Notes under the pieces: generated by a model
Databases searched by the model: none
The model's input: only the letters and a program-made list of their open reading frames with translations
What the model was told of the DNA's origin: nothing
Translations under genes and position numbers: made by a program
Assembly: GCA_020064725.1 (NCBI GenBank)
Contig: JAGTWJ010000017.1
Coordinates: 4,836,001 to 4,900,000, forward strand
Origin: Drechslerella dactyloides
Taxonomy: Eukaryota > Ascomycota > Orbiliomycetes > Orbiliales > Orbiliaceae
Length of the DNA stretch: 64,000 nucleotides
Reading direction: 5' to 3'
Shown here: in pieces, positions 23,116-35,933 of the stretch
Layout of the letters: each line of letters opens with the position of its first letter
How positions within the stretch are numbered: position 1 is the first letter of the stretch

Positions 23116-24797
23116 GATAGTAGCACCAGAATAGACAGCGATAGTCGCAATTTGGTACTTGGAGGCGTTGTGGTGTGAGGCTTGGACAAGCAGTTAAATG
23201 ATACTTTGGTGTTGCTGGTAACTTGTCACTTTTCCAGTGACGAAGCAAGCTGCACAGATATGTAAGTGACAGGATGCATGCGGACTTTGGCTCTTCTATG
23301 ATAGTAATGTTGACAACCTTTTTATCTTTCAGTGGGCCGTGGGGTAAAACTTCGCATCCCGGAAAGATACTCGGACCTGTCTCAGATTGTGGGCCGGCCC
23401 CGCAGCACCGCACAAAGGGGACGGCACAATGCAATGCGATGACCCGCATGCAAGGTGCCGCATGATCCGGACCCGTTGTTGAGTAACGCTTCGATCTTAC
23501 AGTGAGCCGCGGATAGTGCATCGCACCCAACGATGATATTCAAGGCTCTGAGTGCGTTTGAGCCGAGAGTAGCTGAGCAGACTGCAAGCGAGCAATGTTT
23601 TGACTGTCGTCTAGAGACTGGCCGTCGGCATCGACGTCCGTCTCAGGCATCGATGTGCACGCCAGACGCGCCCAAGTCGTCCTTGGATTGACCAGCGGCT
23701 CTCTGGACAGGATGCGGACCTATCAGGTGGCCCAACTGCCCCACCTTCAGCCTGAACTGGAATTCCCGCTGTTGGTTCCCGTTTCCGCGCAGGTAACCCT
23801 GGCCGGACAGTCAGCCGTCCAATTTCGTTCAGCGGATGCGGGCCGGCCTGGTTTGGCGGCGGTTGTCTCGCCAACCTGAAAGGCCAACCAGGTTTCGAAA
23901 CTCCAGGCAATGCCGCCCGCGAGAAATTCAGGCACCCAACAGCATGCCTGAAGGGGCAGGATCGCGTCAGCTGACTTCGAGAATCAATTAACACGCCCAT
24001 CCCCCGCCTTCGCCTCGTCTCCTTCTCCTTCTTCGTCCAATACACCTTCTTCTTCTGGCGGATCGCGCGGACTCGCTCTTGTTGCATCTTTGTCTCCCGC
24101 CGCCCCTCGCTTCGTTCCATGGGAAGTGCTCTCGGTACCGACCAAAGTGCATTCCAGGCCCGACGTTGGTGGCGGTTCTTCAGGAGCTTGCGTCGCCAGA
24201 TCGCAGGAGATCACGGTCTTGTTTGCTCGTTTTGCTGCCTGTAGGCATTGGACTCGAGCATAGTCTCGGGCTCGAGTACGCCGCTGGAACATAAGTTACG
24301 GGTAGAGAAGAATCAACCGGTTTTTCTTAGGCCTGAATCTGGTTGAACTGCGCTTGGTCAGTAAAAAAGCTCGTAACACCAAAGCAGCAAGAACATAAGA
24401 TAACCCTTACACTATATTCGGGGGGAGAGGGGCCAGGTCCTGTTGTTTCTGGGAGTCCTGTGGTATCGTTCCCCGTAGCTCTGTGTGCCTGTGCTGATGG
24501 CTTGGTGGTGGTGTTCTAGTGCGAGTCGTCGTTGTCAGCGTGCTATCGTAGACGCCTCGTTGGTCATTGGCTCGAGTTTAATTCTCAACTAGTTGCGCTT
24601 GCTGCTGGCACATATAAATACTACTACTTCCCTCTGCCTACTTATATATTCTACGGTATTACTTTGTTCAATCATAGTACTACCTTCACACCGACCAGTT
24701 CGGTCATCATCGCAGGCCAGCTTACCCCTCCCTCCCCCTCCATCCTCCCTCGGGGGAGTCAGCGGGCATCTTTATTATTTCTCATCATTGTCAAGGC
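23116..24797. other. Intergenic region upstream of the RdRP gene
   Basis: 1.7 kb between the divergent SDR and RdRP starts. The part before the RdRP has TATAAA at 24613-24618 followed by C/T-rich DNA (24716-24755), typical of a fungal core promoter and leader. ORFs near 23611-24120 are G+C-driven and show no domain. No gene seen. Confidence 0.5.
24613..24618 (+). promoter_or_regulatory. TATA box of the RdRP gene
   Basis: TATAAA within CATATAAATAC lies 185 bp before the start codon, followed by a pyrimidine-rich tract. Inferred from position and context only. Confidence 0.45.
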
Positions 24798-27700
24798 ATG
24801 GCTTCATCTGATACCATCATTCGTGATGATATGGACCCTACTGATGTCTTTCATTTGCTGAAAGCCAAGTTCGGTCTGCCCCTGCCGCCCGACGAGATAA
24901 CAGAACAAAACGTCGGACCAGACGCCCACGCCTACTTCACGCAAGTGAAATTCTTCATCACCTTTGGCAGGCACAATCTTGCAAAGGCTATTGCGGCCTT
25001 TGAACAGTTCGCAAACTATCAAAACCTCCCTGAAGAGACCTTGTCGAAAGCATCTAGTGTACGATCTAGCCAGAAACGCCAGAGCAAGATCCAGGAAAGA
25101 AGGCTCAAGGCTTTCAACCACGAGCTGAGGACACAAGTTCTGATATTCCAAAGGAACGGTGGAAGCATAGCTACCCAAGGAAGCTCAAGGCAGTCCATCA
25201 CTAGTCTACCCCTCGAAAGACACAACGTTACGGATCGATCGAGCAGTTACAGGGCGTCTACACAGGTGCCGGACAGACACATCCAAAGAGTATTGGAGTG
25301 GCAGACACGTAATCTATCGGCCGCTGATAGCAGCGACTACACCTATACCAGGCCTTTGAGAGAAGGCATAATATTGGAGGCTGGCGAGGCCGAACTAGCT
25401 GGAGATCCCGAGGTCGAACATAGCGTCGACAACGACGACGAGATAAACGAGGCGTTTCCCGACTACGTCGAAGAACCTACAGAAATAGACGCTGTCGTTG
25501 ACGAGTCCGGGCTGGTATGCAAGCAATCCTTGGGCCTGCTGGTCCCTGGCTATCGAAGCTAACAATTCTGTTGTGCGTCTGCAGCTTCCCGTGGGTATCA
25601 CAAACATGCCGGGAGGGTTTCCAGAGTCCACAAGCAGCAGGTCAGAGAAACAATCCCATAGCATCAAGCAAGCTTCATCTCGGCATCCACGCCCTGCTCA
25701 ACCTATCCGTCCTCCTCATCCTCCTGTTCATTCTCCTCCCTCAAAACGCGTCACATCCAAAAACTATAACTGGGGAACATATATTCCACCAGACATTGAC
25801 GCCACAAAGCCTCCTGCAACCTCATCCTCGATGAAGCCTCCCGCTCCTTCATCTTCCAACCCTCAAGTTTTTGCTTCAAAGCCTGTCGCCTCCTCTTCTT
25901 CGTCAATGAATCGCGCATCTGATCCAGACGAGGAGAAGAAGAGGAAACGAGCCGTTACCGCCCGACCCGCACATGAACAACTAACGCAACAACCAAAGGA
26001 TAGCAGCCCTGAGCGACCCGCCAAGCGGCACTCCCCACGTACCTATCGTGTCCAGCCCCCAAACCCTGATGCAATCGGATTCTCCCAACGCCAGAAAATT
26101 CAAGACTCGAATTCAGATCTCGTTGAGAACGAGAGACACTCATCGACCTCAGATCTCAGGCGAGATGAGAGTTTCTCAACGGCGGCCTCCCAGCGGACCT
26201 CATTTGGCTTTCAGCCATCATTCGACACAACGCAGCCAACTTCTTTCAATAGTACGATGGAAGGGAAGATTGCATCCGTGGAGATCCAAGATGAAGAGAC
26301 CGACTTCCAGGGGCTCACCCCATCCATGCTACCACCAGCGAAGCCGGCCTCGAGCCGGAAGCAAGAGAGGGGTGTTTCTCGAGATGCACAAGGAAGTGTA
26401 TCCAGCAGCAGCTCTTCCATGAAATCGAGAACAATCGTCAGACAGCGACAATGTAAGTCTTCCATATTTCTCCTGTTTCTCCTTTCGATAATTGTTTTCC
26501 TCCGCCTGCTGGCAAATTGGCGTTGTTGGGGATCTTTCTGAGGATCTGTCCCCTCATATTTTCTATAATTCACATCGTCTATAAAAGACTGCCATCCCGC
26601 CCTCCTTCCCTCGGATTCCTCCCAACCTTCTTCTCAAACCCCTCGGCTCTCCACGGTCGCTTGCTGACAAGATTTAGACTCGCCGCCGTCAGCACAGCTT
26701 GTGCGTGAAAGTAAAGCAGCTTCGTCTCGGAGCAGCTATAGTATCGGAGCATCTACTGAGAGAGGCATGATGGGTAAGTGCTACAAAGTTCCGGAATGCG
26801 TGCAGTGACTAACCGCCAATAGAACTCGACGCACCCGCTCCACCTGTCAATTCCACACCTAGGTCTACTCACGACCCGCTTTTACTTCATCGAGAGCTTC
26901 CAGCACTACTAGCAGACAAATCTACTCCATCAATATCAGGACTGCCATTGAATATATCGTCACGAAAGGCACCTGGTGTATCTTCCCAGACTTTAGCGAA
27001 GCCAAATTCAGCCAAAGGACCAGTGGTGAACGTGCCTCTAGAGACCCTTGGCATCATACCCGCTGGACGAGCCGCAAAATACGTTCTCTATGATACATTG
27101 GAAAACGAGCCCTTTCCTGGAGACTTCTCCGAGATACTTGATGATCTTCGTACTCCATTTTGGCTCAAATATGAAATAACTAGAGTCACACTCGGGACGT
27201 CCGCGAAACGGTCGCCGACTATTGGCGAAGAGATCCAGCGACTTGTGCGGCGAATCCACAGATCCGAGCCAACAAGTTACGAGTACGCCAAGCAAGCATT
27301 CCATCAAACCTTCCAGTCATATGTTTCCGAGGAGGCATATGTAACTCACAAGGGCATTAGCGGTCGGGAAGTGTTCGAAACCATCAGGACGAGTGAGAAG
27401 GGCTGGGACGACCGTCTCCAGCTTACAGCAGAGCTCAAATTTGACAGAGCTGACAATGCAACATCAACTCGCCGCATCTGCAAGCCGACGATCCGACTGC
27501 AGCCTTTACAAATTGAGAGCAAGAGCTGTCGCTTTAGCCGAAGGTTTGGCTCCGACAGGTTCCTCGTCCTACGGGTTCCTAAGCTTAGCAAGATGCTGGG
27601 GGTTGACTCGGGAGACTATACGAAGATTATTGATGAGCTCTTAGTCGAGTCTGGGTTCAAACTCCTTTCAAGAAAATGGCGTTTAATATACTTTCGGGAG

Positions 27701-30220
27701 TCCTCGAACTCGAGCGGCAAGCGAGAACGTAATAACAAGAAAAGTCGTGATTGGCACATACTGGTCTTATTTGCGGAAGAGGGCGTTGGACTAGACGCTG
27801 TTGACGTAAGGCAAGCTACTGAATGGTTCATCTCCGTCAAGGACAACTTGAAACAAACGGAGTGCAAATTTTGGGCTCGAATAAAGCTAGGTATTGGCTC
27901 TCATCTGGGTTTCTCGCCGAGTATTTTGTATGGATGTTTTCATGCTAATAGAAGTGCTCTACTATACTATCAGGATTTTCGACAACCCAGCCAACTGTTG
28001 TATTTGATAAGCTACAGTACATCGACGACATAAAAGTCGGGCCGAATTGCTTGACGGACGGGTGTGGTTTGGTTAGCCCCGCAGTTCTTCGCAGGGTAAA
28101 AACCGATCTTGAGCTCAGCTATGTTCCCAGTGCTGTCCAAGCCAGGATTGGCCCGGCAAAGGGATTATTCGTCGCGGATCCAAGTGTTCCGCTTGACTCT
28201 GATGAGCTTTGGATCAAGATACGAGGTAATTTCCAGGCCTCAGTTCCTCAACACTTCCCTGTGCTATTGTGAACCCTTCTAACGGTTGTGGAATACAGGG
28301 GATCAGAAGAAGTTCGAAATTAGATCGGATGACATTGCACATAGGACACTCGATGTGAATGGTGTCTCCTCGCCGCTGTCACCGGCTACCCTCAACCGTC
28401 AGTTCCTACCTATTTTATTACAAAACGGAGTCCCATACGAAATTTTCGCGGAACTACTGCGAGAGGACATTAGAAGAGAGATCGGAGACTTGCTCGAAAG
28501 CGGCCGACTCGAAGACCCGATCTACCTCCGGGGATATCTTGACAAGATCAGGCTGCAAGCGTCCCGCCGCGGTATCGAAACACTTCCCACGAAGGGAAGA
28601 GTCCCCAGTGGCCTCCCAGAACGAGTAGCCTTCCGGCTCGAGTGTGGATTCACGTTGAAGGACCCACTACTTCGAAAGGACTTTCTGGAGATCTTGAAGG
28701 ATTATTGTGATGAGCTCGAAAAACGCATGCATATCGCTGTTCCCCAAAGTTGCACCGCGCTTATTGTGGCGGATCCTTCTTTGAAATTGAAAAAAGGAGA
28801 AGTATATCTTCGATTCAGTGAGCCTCGCAATTTCATCGACGCAAAGACGATGCTACCTACCGATGTTCTTATCGGTGATGTGCTTGTGGGTCGGAATCCG
28901 GCGCACTTTGCCTGCGACATCCAGCGAGTAACCGCTGTTGATGTGCCAGAGCTTCGACATCTTACGGACGTCCTTGTATTCTCAGCGGACGCAGAAACTT
29001 GTGATAGAAGTCTTGCAGACTATCTGTCGGGCGGAGATTACGATGGTGATCGTGTCTGGACTTGTTGGGATCCCCGAGTCGTTGATCCTTACGTTAACAG
29101 CGAGGACGGGCCTCAAAATGTCGATATTGAGGATTACATTAAGAAAGAAAAGACCACAATGCGGTCAAGATTCTCTGCTAGAAGAAGAGAAGAGGTAGAC
29201 GCATGGACGGATTACGTGAAGGGTCGGGTCAAAAGTATAATGCAGGACGACCGCTTGGGCCTTTGCACAAGCTTCTATGATCGACTCGTCTACAAGACTT
29301 GGCTGGAGACTCCTGGAGGTGTCAATCACCCAAAAGCAAAAGAACTTGCGGCGCTGTGCGGGATATTGGTCGACGCACCAAAGCAGGGCTACGAAATCTA
29401 CCCAGATAACTGGGAGGTGTTTCATCAAAGATATCGAAACTTTCCCCCACCACTCTACAGTTCGGCCGAGTCTAGGAACAACCATGCGGGCAAGAAGAGC
29501 GAATTTCCTCTCGATAAGCTGCGGTTCAGGGTTGCCTCTGCAGAGATTGACTCCTTGATGGATCAATTGAAGGAGAAGCTACCTGCTGAGGAATCCAAAG
29601 ACACAGACGTCGTAGGATACTACGATAAATTCGACAATTACTGGAGAGGAACCCTGGAGGCGCAATCCAAGTCAGGGCAAGGGTCCAAATATCGGAGCGC
29701 TCACGCTGTTGTGAAGAATCTGTCACACCTGAATAAGGAGCTTGAAAGCCTGAAGGATAAGTGGAGAAGTCACTTCGAATTTGTAGCAGTAAACGGCACT
29801 GAGGACGAGACAATGCGAACGAAAAAACAGAATTTTGTGGAGGAGTGTCTCACTAAGTATACCAATATCCTGCCCGAGCTTGATAACCCGAATGCGCCCC
29901 CAACCGATTTGATAGAGGAGTGGCACAGATTTGGGACGGAGCCACTCTCCGAGTGGTCAAAAATAAGAGCCGCCGCATTGTATCGCAAATGCTATGCCGA
30001 CAATTTCTTCCCCTGGGCGATGGCCGGCCCGGAAATCGGTCTCATCAAACTGCTGGCGGTCTCTCCTGATCCCTCCAGAGCCATACGGTTTATGCGCGAA
30101 GATGTGTATCTTTCCTTAAAGACAAAGGCTTCTGCTATGAGCAAAGGAGAAGACAACATCTGGATTGACGCTACAATGGACGACCCGCACGATGTTGACG
30201 ACATTGACTGCGATGCCTAA
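24798..30220 (+). CDS. Cellular RNA-dependent RNA polymerase (RNA silencing)
   Basis: A 1635-residue eukaryotic RdRP of the QDE-1/SAD-1 family, which makes double-stranded RNA for Dicer in quelling or meiotic silencing. The catalytic DxDGD loop is SGGDYDGDRVW (Asp1242, Asp1244, Asp1246). Flanking family blocks include LIVADPSLKLKKGEVYLRFS and CDIQRVTAVDVPELRHL. The N-terminal 600 residues are mostly disordered and rich in Ser/Pro. Exons: 24798-25514, 25585-26452, 26693-26773, 26823-27890, 27974-28225, 28299-30220. Introns are 70, 240, 49, 83 and 73 nt and all phases agree. The 240-nt intron needs the first of two close CAG acceptors (26692) to stay in frame. I cannot decide which of the usual fungal RdRP paralogues it is. 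Confidence 0.93.
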
Positions 30221-31197
30221 AGCGGCCACCGTATAGGTCGAATTCTTCACGCGGAATCCACTATCTTTATGGTTGTACGACCTTTTTCGTTTATCTCATA
30301 TCGTCTATATCACTCATTTTCCCTTGCCATTAAACCTGTTACGTTGGCGTTTTGCGGTTTTGTGTCGCACATGCCCCTTCTAGGCGTTATCCTGGCGCAT
30401 CATGGCAACATATTTTACTTTCCTAGCTTTCCACTGTCTGTATGCTGGGTTGTTCCAGCCTCCCTACTATAAACATTAAAGTATATATTGTGTCGTAATT
30501 TCATCGTTTTTGATTGTTCTCTTTTCATTAATGCATTCAGTCGCTCGAACCAAATAGCCCATATTTTACGGCTAATGAACTTCTTACTCATGGAATTTTT
30601 TTCGAATGCTTTGGTAGGTTGCTATATTCTTGGCCAAACCATCATTTTAATGTTGAATACATATTAGCATTGAGTGCCAAAAATGCTTGTCTGTTGGTGT
30701 CATCTCCGCAGTTGAATTTGAGGTTCGTCAATAACCTTATAAGACGAACTGTCGATATTTATATAACATGTATCTTATCTAGATCAGAGTCCACTCGTGC
30801 GATTGTATCCTTCGTATATCGTAGATTTATAAAGCAGACGGTCGAATGGCTAGTTTGATATTAGCATTTGGTGGGAGAATTGGTTAATTCAATTGCCGTA
30901 GTCTCATACACCAGACCCTCCATTTCACGTGAGCTCACTCATGAGATGTACATGCAAGCTTTTGTCCGAATCTTGATTATATGAACATTTATATATATCG
31001 GGCGGTCGATCGATACACAAATCTAAATCAAGTTCTGTAGTCTGATTGACTGTGCCGTTGCCTATTTAATTGTTACTGGCAAACTCGGTCGAACTGCGGT
31101 TGTATCGGTTTGTGAAAATAGACGTTTGAAGATAGATCTATATACAGATTCCAAACACTCTTTATTCCTCTCGATAGTACTATATCTGATGCGATGT
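30221..31197. other. Convergent intergenic gap
   Basis: A 977-bp AT-rich gap between the 3' ends of RdRP and the pectinesterase gene. Only short ORFs; no gene seen. Long for a convergent gap in this window. Confidence 0.5.
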
Positions 31198-32654
31198 CTA
31201 CAGACACTGAGAGTACCAGTCGTTGGAGTAGGTGCACGTACTCCCTACACAAACTGTACACCCAGTGTACCCTGAACCTCCGCACTGACCATAAAGGGAC
31301 TGTTGGCAGCCTGACCCCGTCGTCGTCCTGGTGGTCGTTGTAGTAGTCCTGGTAGACGTTGTGGTAGTTCTTGTGCTTGTCGATGTCGTCGTCGTGGTTC
31401 GCGTCGTTGTGGTGGTAGTCGCACTGACGCCGTTCCAGTAGTTCATATCGATCCAGGAGGTGCTCCCGACGATACCACTGAGAGTGAGCGCGGAGCTGAG
31501 TTTCTTCGCCCAGCTTACACGTGTGCCCTGGGCGCCGTCGCCGGTGTTTCCGTACTCTGCGTAGTATACGTTGTCGGTTGGGTTGGTACCCCAGGCGCTC
31601 CAGCCGGCGGGACGGACGACGGAGGTCATGTACGTGTTCTGGAAGACGGTGCGGGCGTATAGGCGCCAGGGTCGGCCGAGGTAGGTTAGGACGCCAGAGA
31701 CTCCGGATTTCGCTTGAACGGTGGAGGCGTTGATGACATAGTAGTTGGGGTTCGTGTCACTGTTGCGGCCGGAGGCGGTGATGTAGCCGTTGCCCGAGAT
31801 GGCGATGGTGCATTTTTCAAACCAGGCGATTGCTCTAGGATGTTATAGTGTATGATCAGCCAATCTAGTTTTCGTATGATTCTTGTTGAGAAACTGATGC
31901 CATGTTTTCGATTCCGTACCGTTGACCAAATATGAAATCGGTGGCGCCTTCGATGTAGCATTTGTCGAAGACGTTCTGCAATTTGACGTCGACGTTAGCT
32001 TGTGACTGTCTACTTTTCAAGTATAAATGGTTGATAAGGAACATTTTGGTCACTCACAATTCCTTCGTTGGCTAGCAGGGTGTCTTGGTATCCGAGGAGC
32101 TTGCAGCCATAATACCCTTGAAGATCTCCTTGCGTGCTAAGTGCAATTGCCTGAACACCCGAACCTCTCGAATTCTGAATGTTGAGATTGTAGGCTTTGA
32201 AGTTCTTCGTATGGACGCGCAGAGTGCCGGATGCATCATTGCTACCTGCTACGTCGGCGCCAAGCGAGTTAACCAGAGTTACTTGGTTCTGGTTGAAATC
32301 CTGGTCGTTGGTTGTGTAGCCGTAGATTGTGATTTTGGCCTTGATAGTGTTGGGGATGTAAACTTGGCCGCTGTAGCTCCCAGGCTGGATGAATATCACT
32401 ATGTCGCCGGTATTGCTTGTGCTGATCGAGTTGATGGCAGCTTGTAACTATCGTTCAATATATTGTGGTTGATGTTAGTAAATTGAATCTGTATCTGGCG
32501 AGGATTATGGGGCTATATCTGGGCAAAATAGCATTACCCCGGTGTATTGGCCGCCTGATTTTGCGACTACGATGGCTCCGGATGGTGGCGATGTTCTGGA
32601 CGCGGCAAAGACAAGTCCTGCGGATCCTAACCAACAGAGTATGCTAAACTTCAT
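31198..32654 (-). CDS. Pectin methylesterase (CE8) with C-terminal CBM1
   Basis: A 399-residue secreted pectinesterase that removes methyl groups from homogalacturonan. Residues 1-17 form a signal peptide. CE8 active-site features are present: Gln138 (VQAIAL), Gln160-Asp161 (LGYQDTLL), the nucleophile Asp182 (TDFIFG) and Arg242/Trp244 (GRPW). A linker of about 35 Thr/Ser/Arg residues follows (about 325-360), then a CBM1 (QCGGSGYTGCTVCVGSTC ending WYSQCL). Exons on the complement: 32538-32654, 32058-32447, 31920-31975, 31198-31834; introns 90, 82 and 85 nt, phases agree. A CBM1 on a pectinesterase suggests anchoring on cellulose in intact walls while acting on nearby pectin. It pairs logically with the exo-polygalacturonase, which acts on demethylated pectin. 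Confidence 0.93.
31317..31422. repeat. Thr-codon repeat coding the PME linker
   Basis: A degenerate GTN trinucleotide run (ACN on the coding strand) of about 106 nt, with interspersed Arg and Ser codons. It encodes the Thr-rich, presumably O-glycosylated linker between the CE8 domain and the CBM1. Confidence 0.8.
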
Positions 32655-33615
32655 CGTGATGTTGAGATCTTAGGTACACGCCTGACAGTCGAGCAACTGA
32701 TTCTTTGCGCTTACACTTTAAATCTTATCTAGCCTTTGACGAGCCTTGTCGTTTACATGACTTACAGCCTCTTTATGCTTTTCCCTCACAACGTTTAGGC
32801 ATGACTAGCGATTGCATAATGTTGTGTGCATTTGAGCTCGAGTCTCGGCGCTCCTTCCCCCGTGGACATATATAATTCAGTGAATTTGAGAGTTGTACGC
32901 ATTACGCTCCTGGAATCATCTGAAGTTAAGCGTTTCCCCATATTATTGTGCATTTAAAGCTTCCTTGAAGATCAGTTTCGAGAAACTATGAAAGTTAGCG
33001 GCCCGAAAAGGCCGCTGCTACCATAGCTCGTAGCCGCCAAGGCTGTAAATCTTGGGTTCGGTTTAGCGGCGGTTGCGGACGAACCGCTGGAACTGTGCGC
33101 GCCAAGACGTTCTTGATTTCTCCGTCGGAGCGGCATACATATTTGCAACGGTATGCAGCCGTCTGACTTTAGCCTGTCATGTTTGGGCCGTTCGCGTTCT
33201 GGGATGTAAGTTTGCGCGTCCAGGCTAATTGTTGGCGGCGGAGTTCGGCTCCAGACTTTTGAGGCTTGATCTTCGGCTCCAGGAAATTTGGTGGGATGGA
33301 TACAACGGACGAAGAATGTGCTGTACGATAGGGGTCAAAGGTAGAATTGTTACAGGTACTAGAAGCACCAATATCTATTGAGATTGACGTAAACAGCAAT
33401 TGCTAACAATGCAAGTGAGTCGGGACCGCGGAGTTACACAAGGTCGTGGCAGAATGACACACAAACAACACGATACCTAGCGAAGGTGCCGAATCAATTC
33501 TCGCTGGGGGACATCATATTCCGCCAATGTTTATTGGTACACTTCCATGGAGCACTTCCTCATGTGTGTAAATTTGATCGCGTTGATAGCAGCGAGCGTT
33601 TGGGTCTTTCTTGTC
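32655..33615. other. Promoter of PME and 3' region of GST; no gene seen
   Basis: A 961-bp gap between two minus-strand genes. It contains a small perfect stem at 32997-33016 (arms AGCGGCC / GGCCGCT, loop CGAAAA). No gene seen. Confidence 0.5.
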
Positions 33616-34506
33616 CTACGGTATCGGTCTACCTTGTCGAATCGCTTTTGCGGCTTCGGATTCCGCGGTATTGTCCGCATACCGCTGATATATGGGGAAG
33701 AACTTCTCCCTATCAGAGCTCGTATCCTTCACGGCCTGTAAGTCCTCAATAGCTTTCGTATAGTTGTTCCAGCGAGCCCATGTCTCATCGTCCTCGGTAG
33801 TCGGCCAATCGCCGTTATTCCCCTTGAATTCGTCAAACACCCAGTGCCTGGTGATCCAAGGAGCGATGATAAGATCAGGCAACGTAACCTCTTTTCCTAG
33901 CCAGAAGGGACCTTCTGGATCTAATTGTTCGGCAAACCTTTGATATTACCGAAGTATTCTTCTTTGCCCTTGGCGGCGTCATCGCCTTGAAACTGGAGCC
34001 ACCTGTGGAAGGATGGAATGATGTTGCTTCCTACAAACTGGATCCAAATTCTGGCTCTGGCTCTCTCGTACGGGTCGTCTGGAAGAAGGCGGTGGCCATG
34101 CTTCACAGGGTCGGAGTAGACTTCGTCCAGATACTCGCAGATGACAGAGGATTCGAATAGCGGCTTGGAGGTGCCGTTGGCCGTCGGCACGGCGAGCGTA
34201 GGGACCAGACCACGAGGATTCAGGTTCAGAAGATGCTTTGGTTTGTGATACGGATTGACTTCGATATACTGGAAAGGTATATTCTTGGTATGCAAGACTA
34301 GTAACACCCGTTGCACGAATCTTTGACAAACGAATACATATCGGGATTAGCATGGATCTTAGAAATTTGAAGGAGCATCGAGCGCAGACTTACGGACAGA
34401 ACCAGCCAGAATATATCTTCAACGGTTGTTCCTGCTGATGCTGGGCAAAGTACTTGGCCGCCTGCCCGGTGGCTTCCGGGTAGAGCGCTGCATCGGGAAT
34501 TGGCAT
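33616..34506 (-). CDS. Omega-like glutathione S-transferase with a one-base frameshift
   Basis: A cytosolic-type GST with a GSTO-like active site: LKIYSGWFCPFVQRVLL carries the CPF motif with the catalytic Cys at about residue 37. The thioredoxin-fold blocks (NPRGLVPTL, LFESSVICEYLDE) and the C-terminal helical domain (DPEGPFWLGKEVTLPDLIIA, ITRHWVF) follow. Exons on the complement: 34394-34506 and 33616-34320, 73-nt intron, phase 2. The second exon has a lesion: after YFGNIK the frame runs into TAG at 33921, while the sensible continuation (AEQLDPEGPFWLGK) is in another frame. One missing base near the T-run at 33939-33941 explains it. Either a sequencing error or a recent loss of function; the rest looks intact. 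Confidence 0.8.
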
Positions 34507-34870
34507 CTTGGCGGATGTGACTGGTAGGTAGACACCGTCAAACTTGAATCCGGAGGTCGGATATGGAGAAGAAGTGATGCAAACAACAAGAGGGGAATCC
34601 GCGATAGAAAGTGAAATTGAGCCGTCGATTTGTCAGCGGGATGGCGTGCTTGAATCTGCGGTCCCGCCAAACCCGCGATCCAGTCACGTGATATTTCTGC
34701 CCCGCGTTGCGTCACGTCGAAGCCGTCGCCAAATCCTGCTGCGTAGCAGTGTCGCGAACCTTGCCACCTGCGAAACGACATTCAGGACTTTTCTCACCTC
34801 TCACCGCGATAGAAACGACTCCACCACTCCTTGAAGGCGCCCTAATTCCATTTCAACATAGACTTTCGCG
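34507..34870. promoter_or_regulatory. Shared promoter, GST / pICln
   Basis: A 364-bp region between divergent starts. It must contain both promoters. CG-rich with no obvious TATA box, as is common for fungal housekeeping genes. No gene seen. Confidence 0.45.
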
Positions 34871-35933
34871 ATGTCGCAGTCATCATTGACGCTGATAACC
34901 ACCCCACCAGACCCCACCTCGCTCCCCTCGCTCGCCGACCACCAATCCTCGACACCTGCCACATTCTCGCAGGAAGTCCTACATTTCCACACCACAGGCG
35001 CCAAACTCACCTTCGCATCGGATCAGAAGTTCCTGTTACCGGCGTGGTTCCCGGACGCAACCAGCAACGATGTATCCGTGGACATCAAAGATGCCACAAT
35101 GGACGAATCATCGACGGACAAGGCTGGTGAAGAGGACGGCGACGAAGACTGGGAGGATGAGGACGCCATAATAGAAGATGTCCATGTGGAAGACGTGACT
35201 ATCATGGTCACCACTAAGTGCGTATCCCTCCGTCTGCTGGTCTTCCTCTTGCAACTGGACTTCGCTAACCCTGCTGTCCAGACATCTCACACTCTATCTA
35301 CCATCTCGCTCGGCCGGCTACCAGATTCCATACCCGTCCATCTCTCTACACGCGATAACCTCGACGCCAACAACGTCTGGAATCTACATGCAAATAAACA
35401 CCCATTCAATCTCTTTTGACGACCACGACTACTCGAGCCTCGAGATTACAGTGTACCCGCAGCAGACCACCGTTACAACCAGCGCCGAGGGTGGAAACGT
35501 AACTGGTAGCACGAAGGAAATGTTCGATGCCCTAACGCAGTGCAGTGATCTGCACCCGGACGCCAAGCCGGGGTTCTTCGGTGGTGGAGACGACGACGAG
35601 GACGAAGATGGTGATGGCAACGGCGTCATCTACTTCGACCATAGCGCTGGAGGTGGACTGGGCGGTAGCGGCGGCGGCATCAGCTTCTTGGGTGGCGCGG
35701 ACGAGGTCGGTGGGATACCGGCGTTGGCGCCGGGAGGGTGGATTACTGCAGACAACGTGGATACGATACAGTGGTCGATTGATGGCCAGACGGGTGTTGG
35801 GGACCCGAACAATGCGGCCTTGGGACCGGGAGCTGGCAACGTACGGCGGAGGGACGATGGAGGCGATAGCGGGGCCATGGACGAGGGAGTTGAGACGAAC
35901 GGCGGCGAGACTAAATGGCGGAGAACGGATTAA
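34871..35933 (+). CDS. pICln / Voldacs-domain protein
   Basis: A 332-residue protein with the ICln (Voldacs) PH-like fold, known as the methylosome subunit that chaperones Sm proteins in snRNP assembly. Matching blocks: the N-terminal strand segment (LHFHTTGAKL), an acidic insertion (EEDGDEDWEDEDA), then after the intron LYLPSRSAGYQIPYPSISLH, where IPYPSISLHAI is the family hallmark, then SSLEITVYPQ and the helix MFDALTQCSDLHPD. The tail is acidic and Gly-rich. Exons 34871-35217 and 35282-35933; 64-nt intron with GTGCGT donor and GCTAAC branch. Splicing is essential: unspliced frames miss the hallmark strand. Shares its promoter region with the GST gene. Confidence 0.85.

Noticed and set aside
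23611..24120. 169-codon minus-strand ORF
   Set aside because: Arg/Pro/Gly-rich product from G+C-rich DNA, no homologous motif, and it lies in the RdRP upstream region.
24798..30220. Viral RNA polymerase insertion
   Set aside because: The DYDGD loop, length and introns fit the cellular silencing RdRP family, not an RNA-virus polymerase.
31317..31422. Tandem repeat or CRISPR-like array
   Set aside because: It is a degenerate Thr-codon run in frame inside the PME gene, encoding the linker; no spacers.
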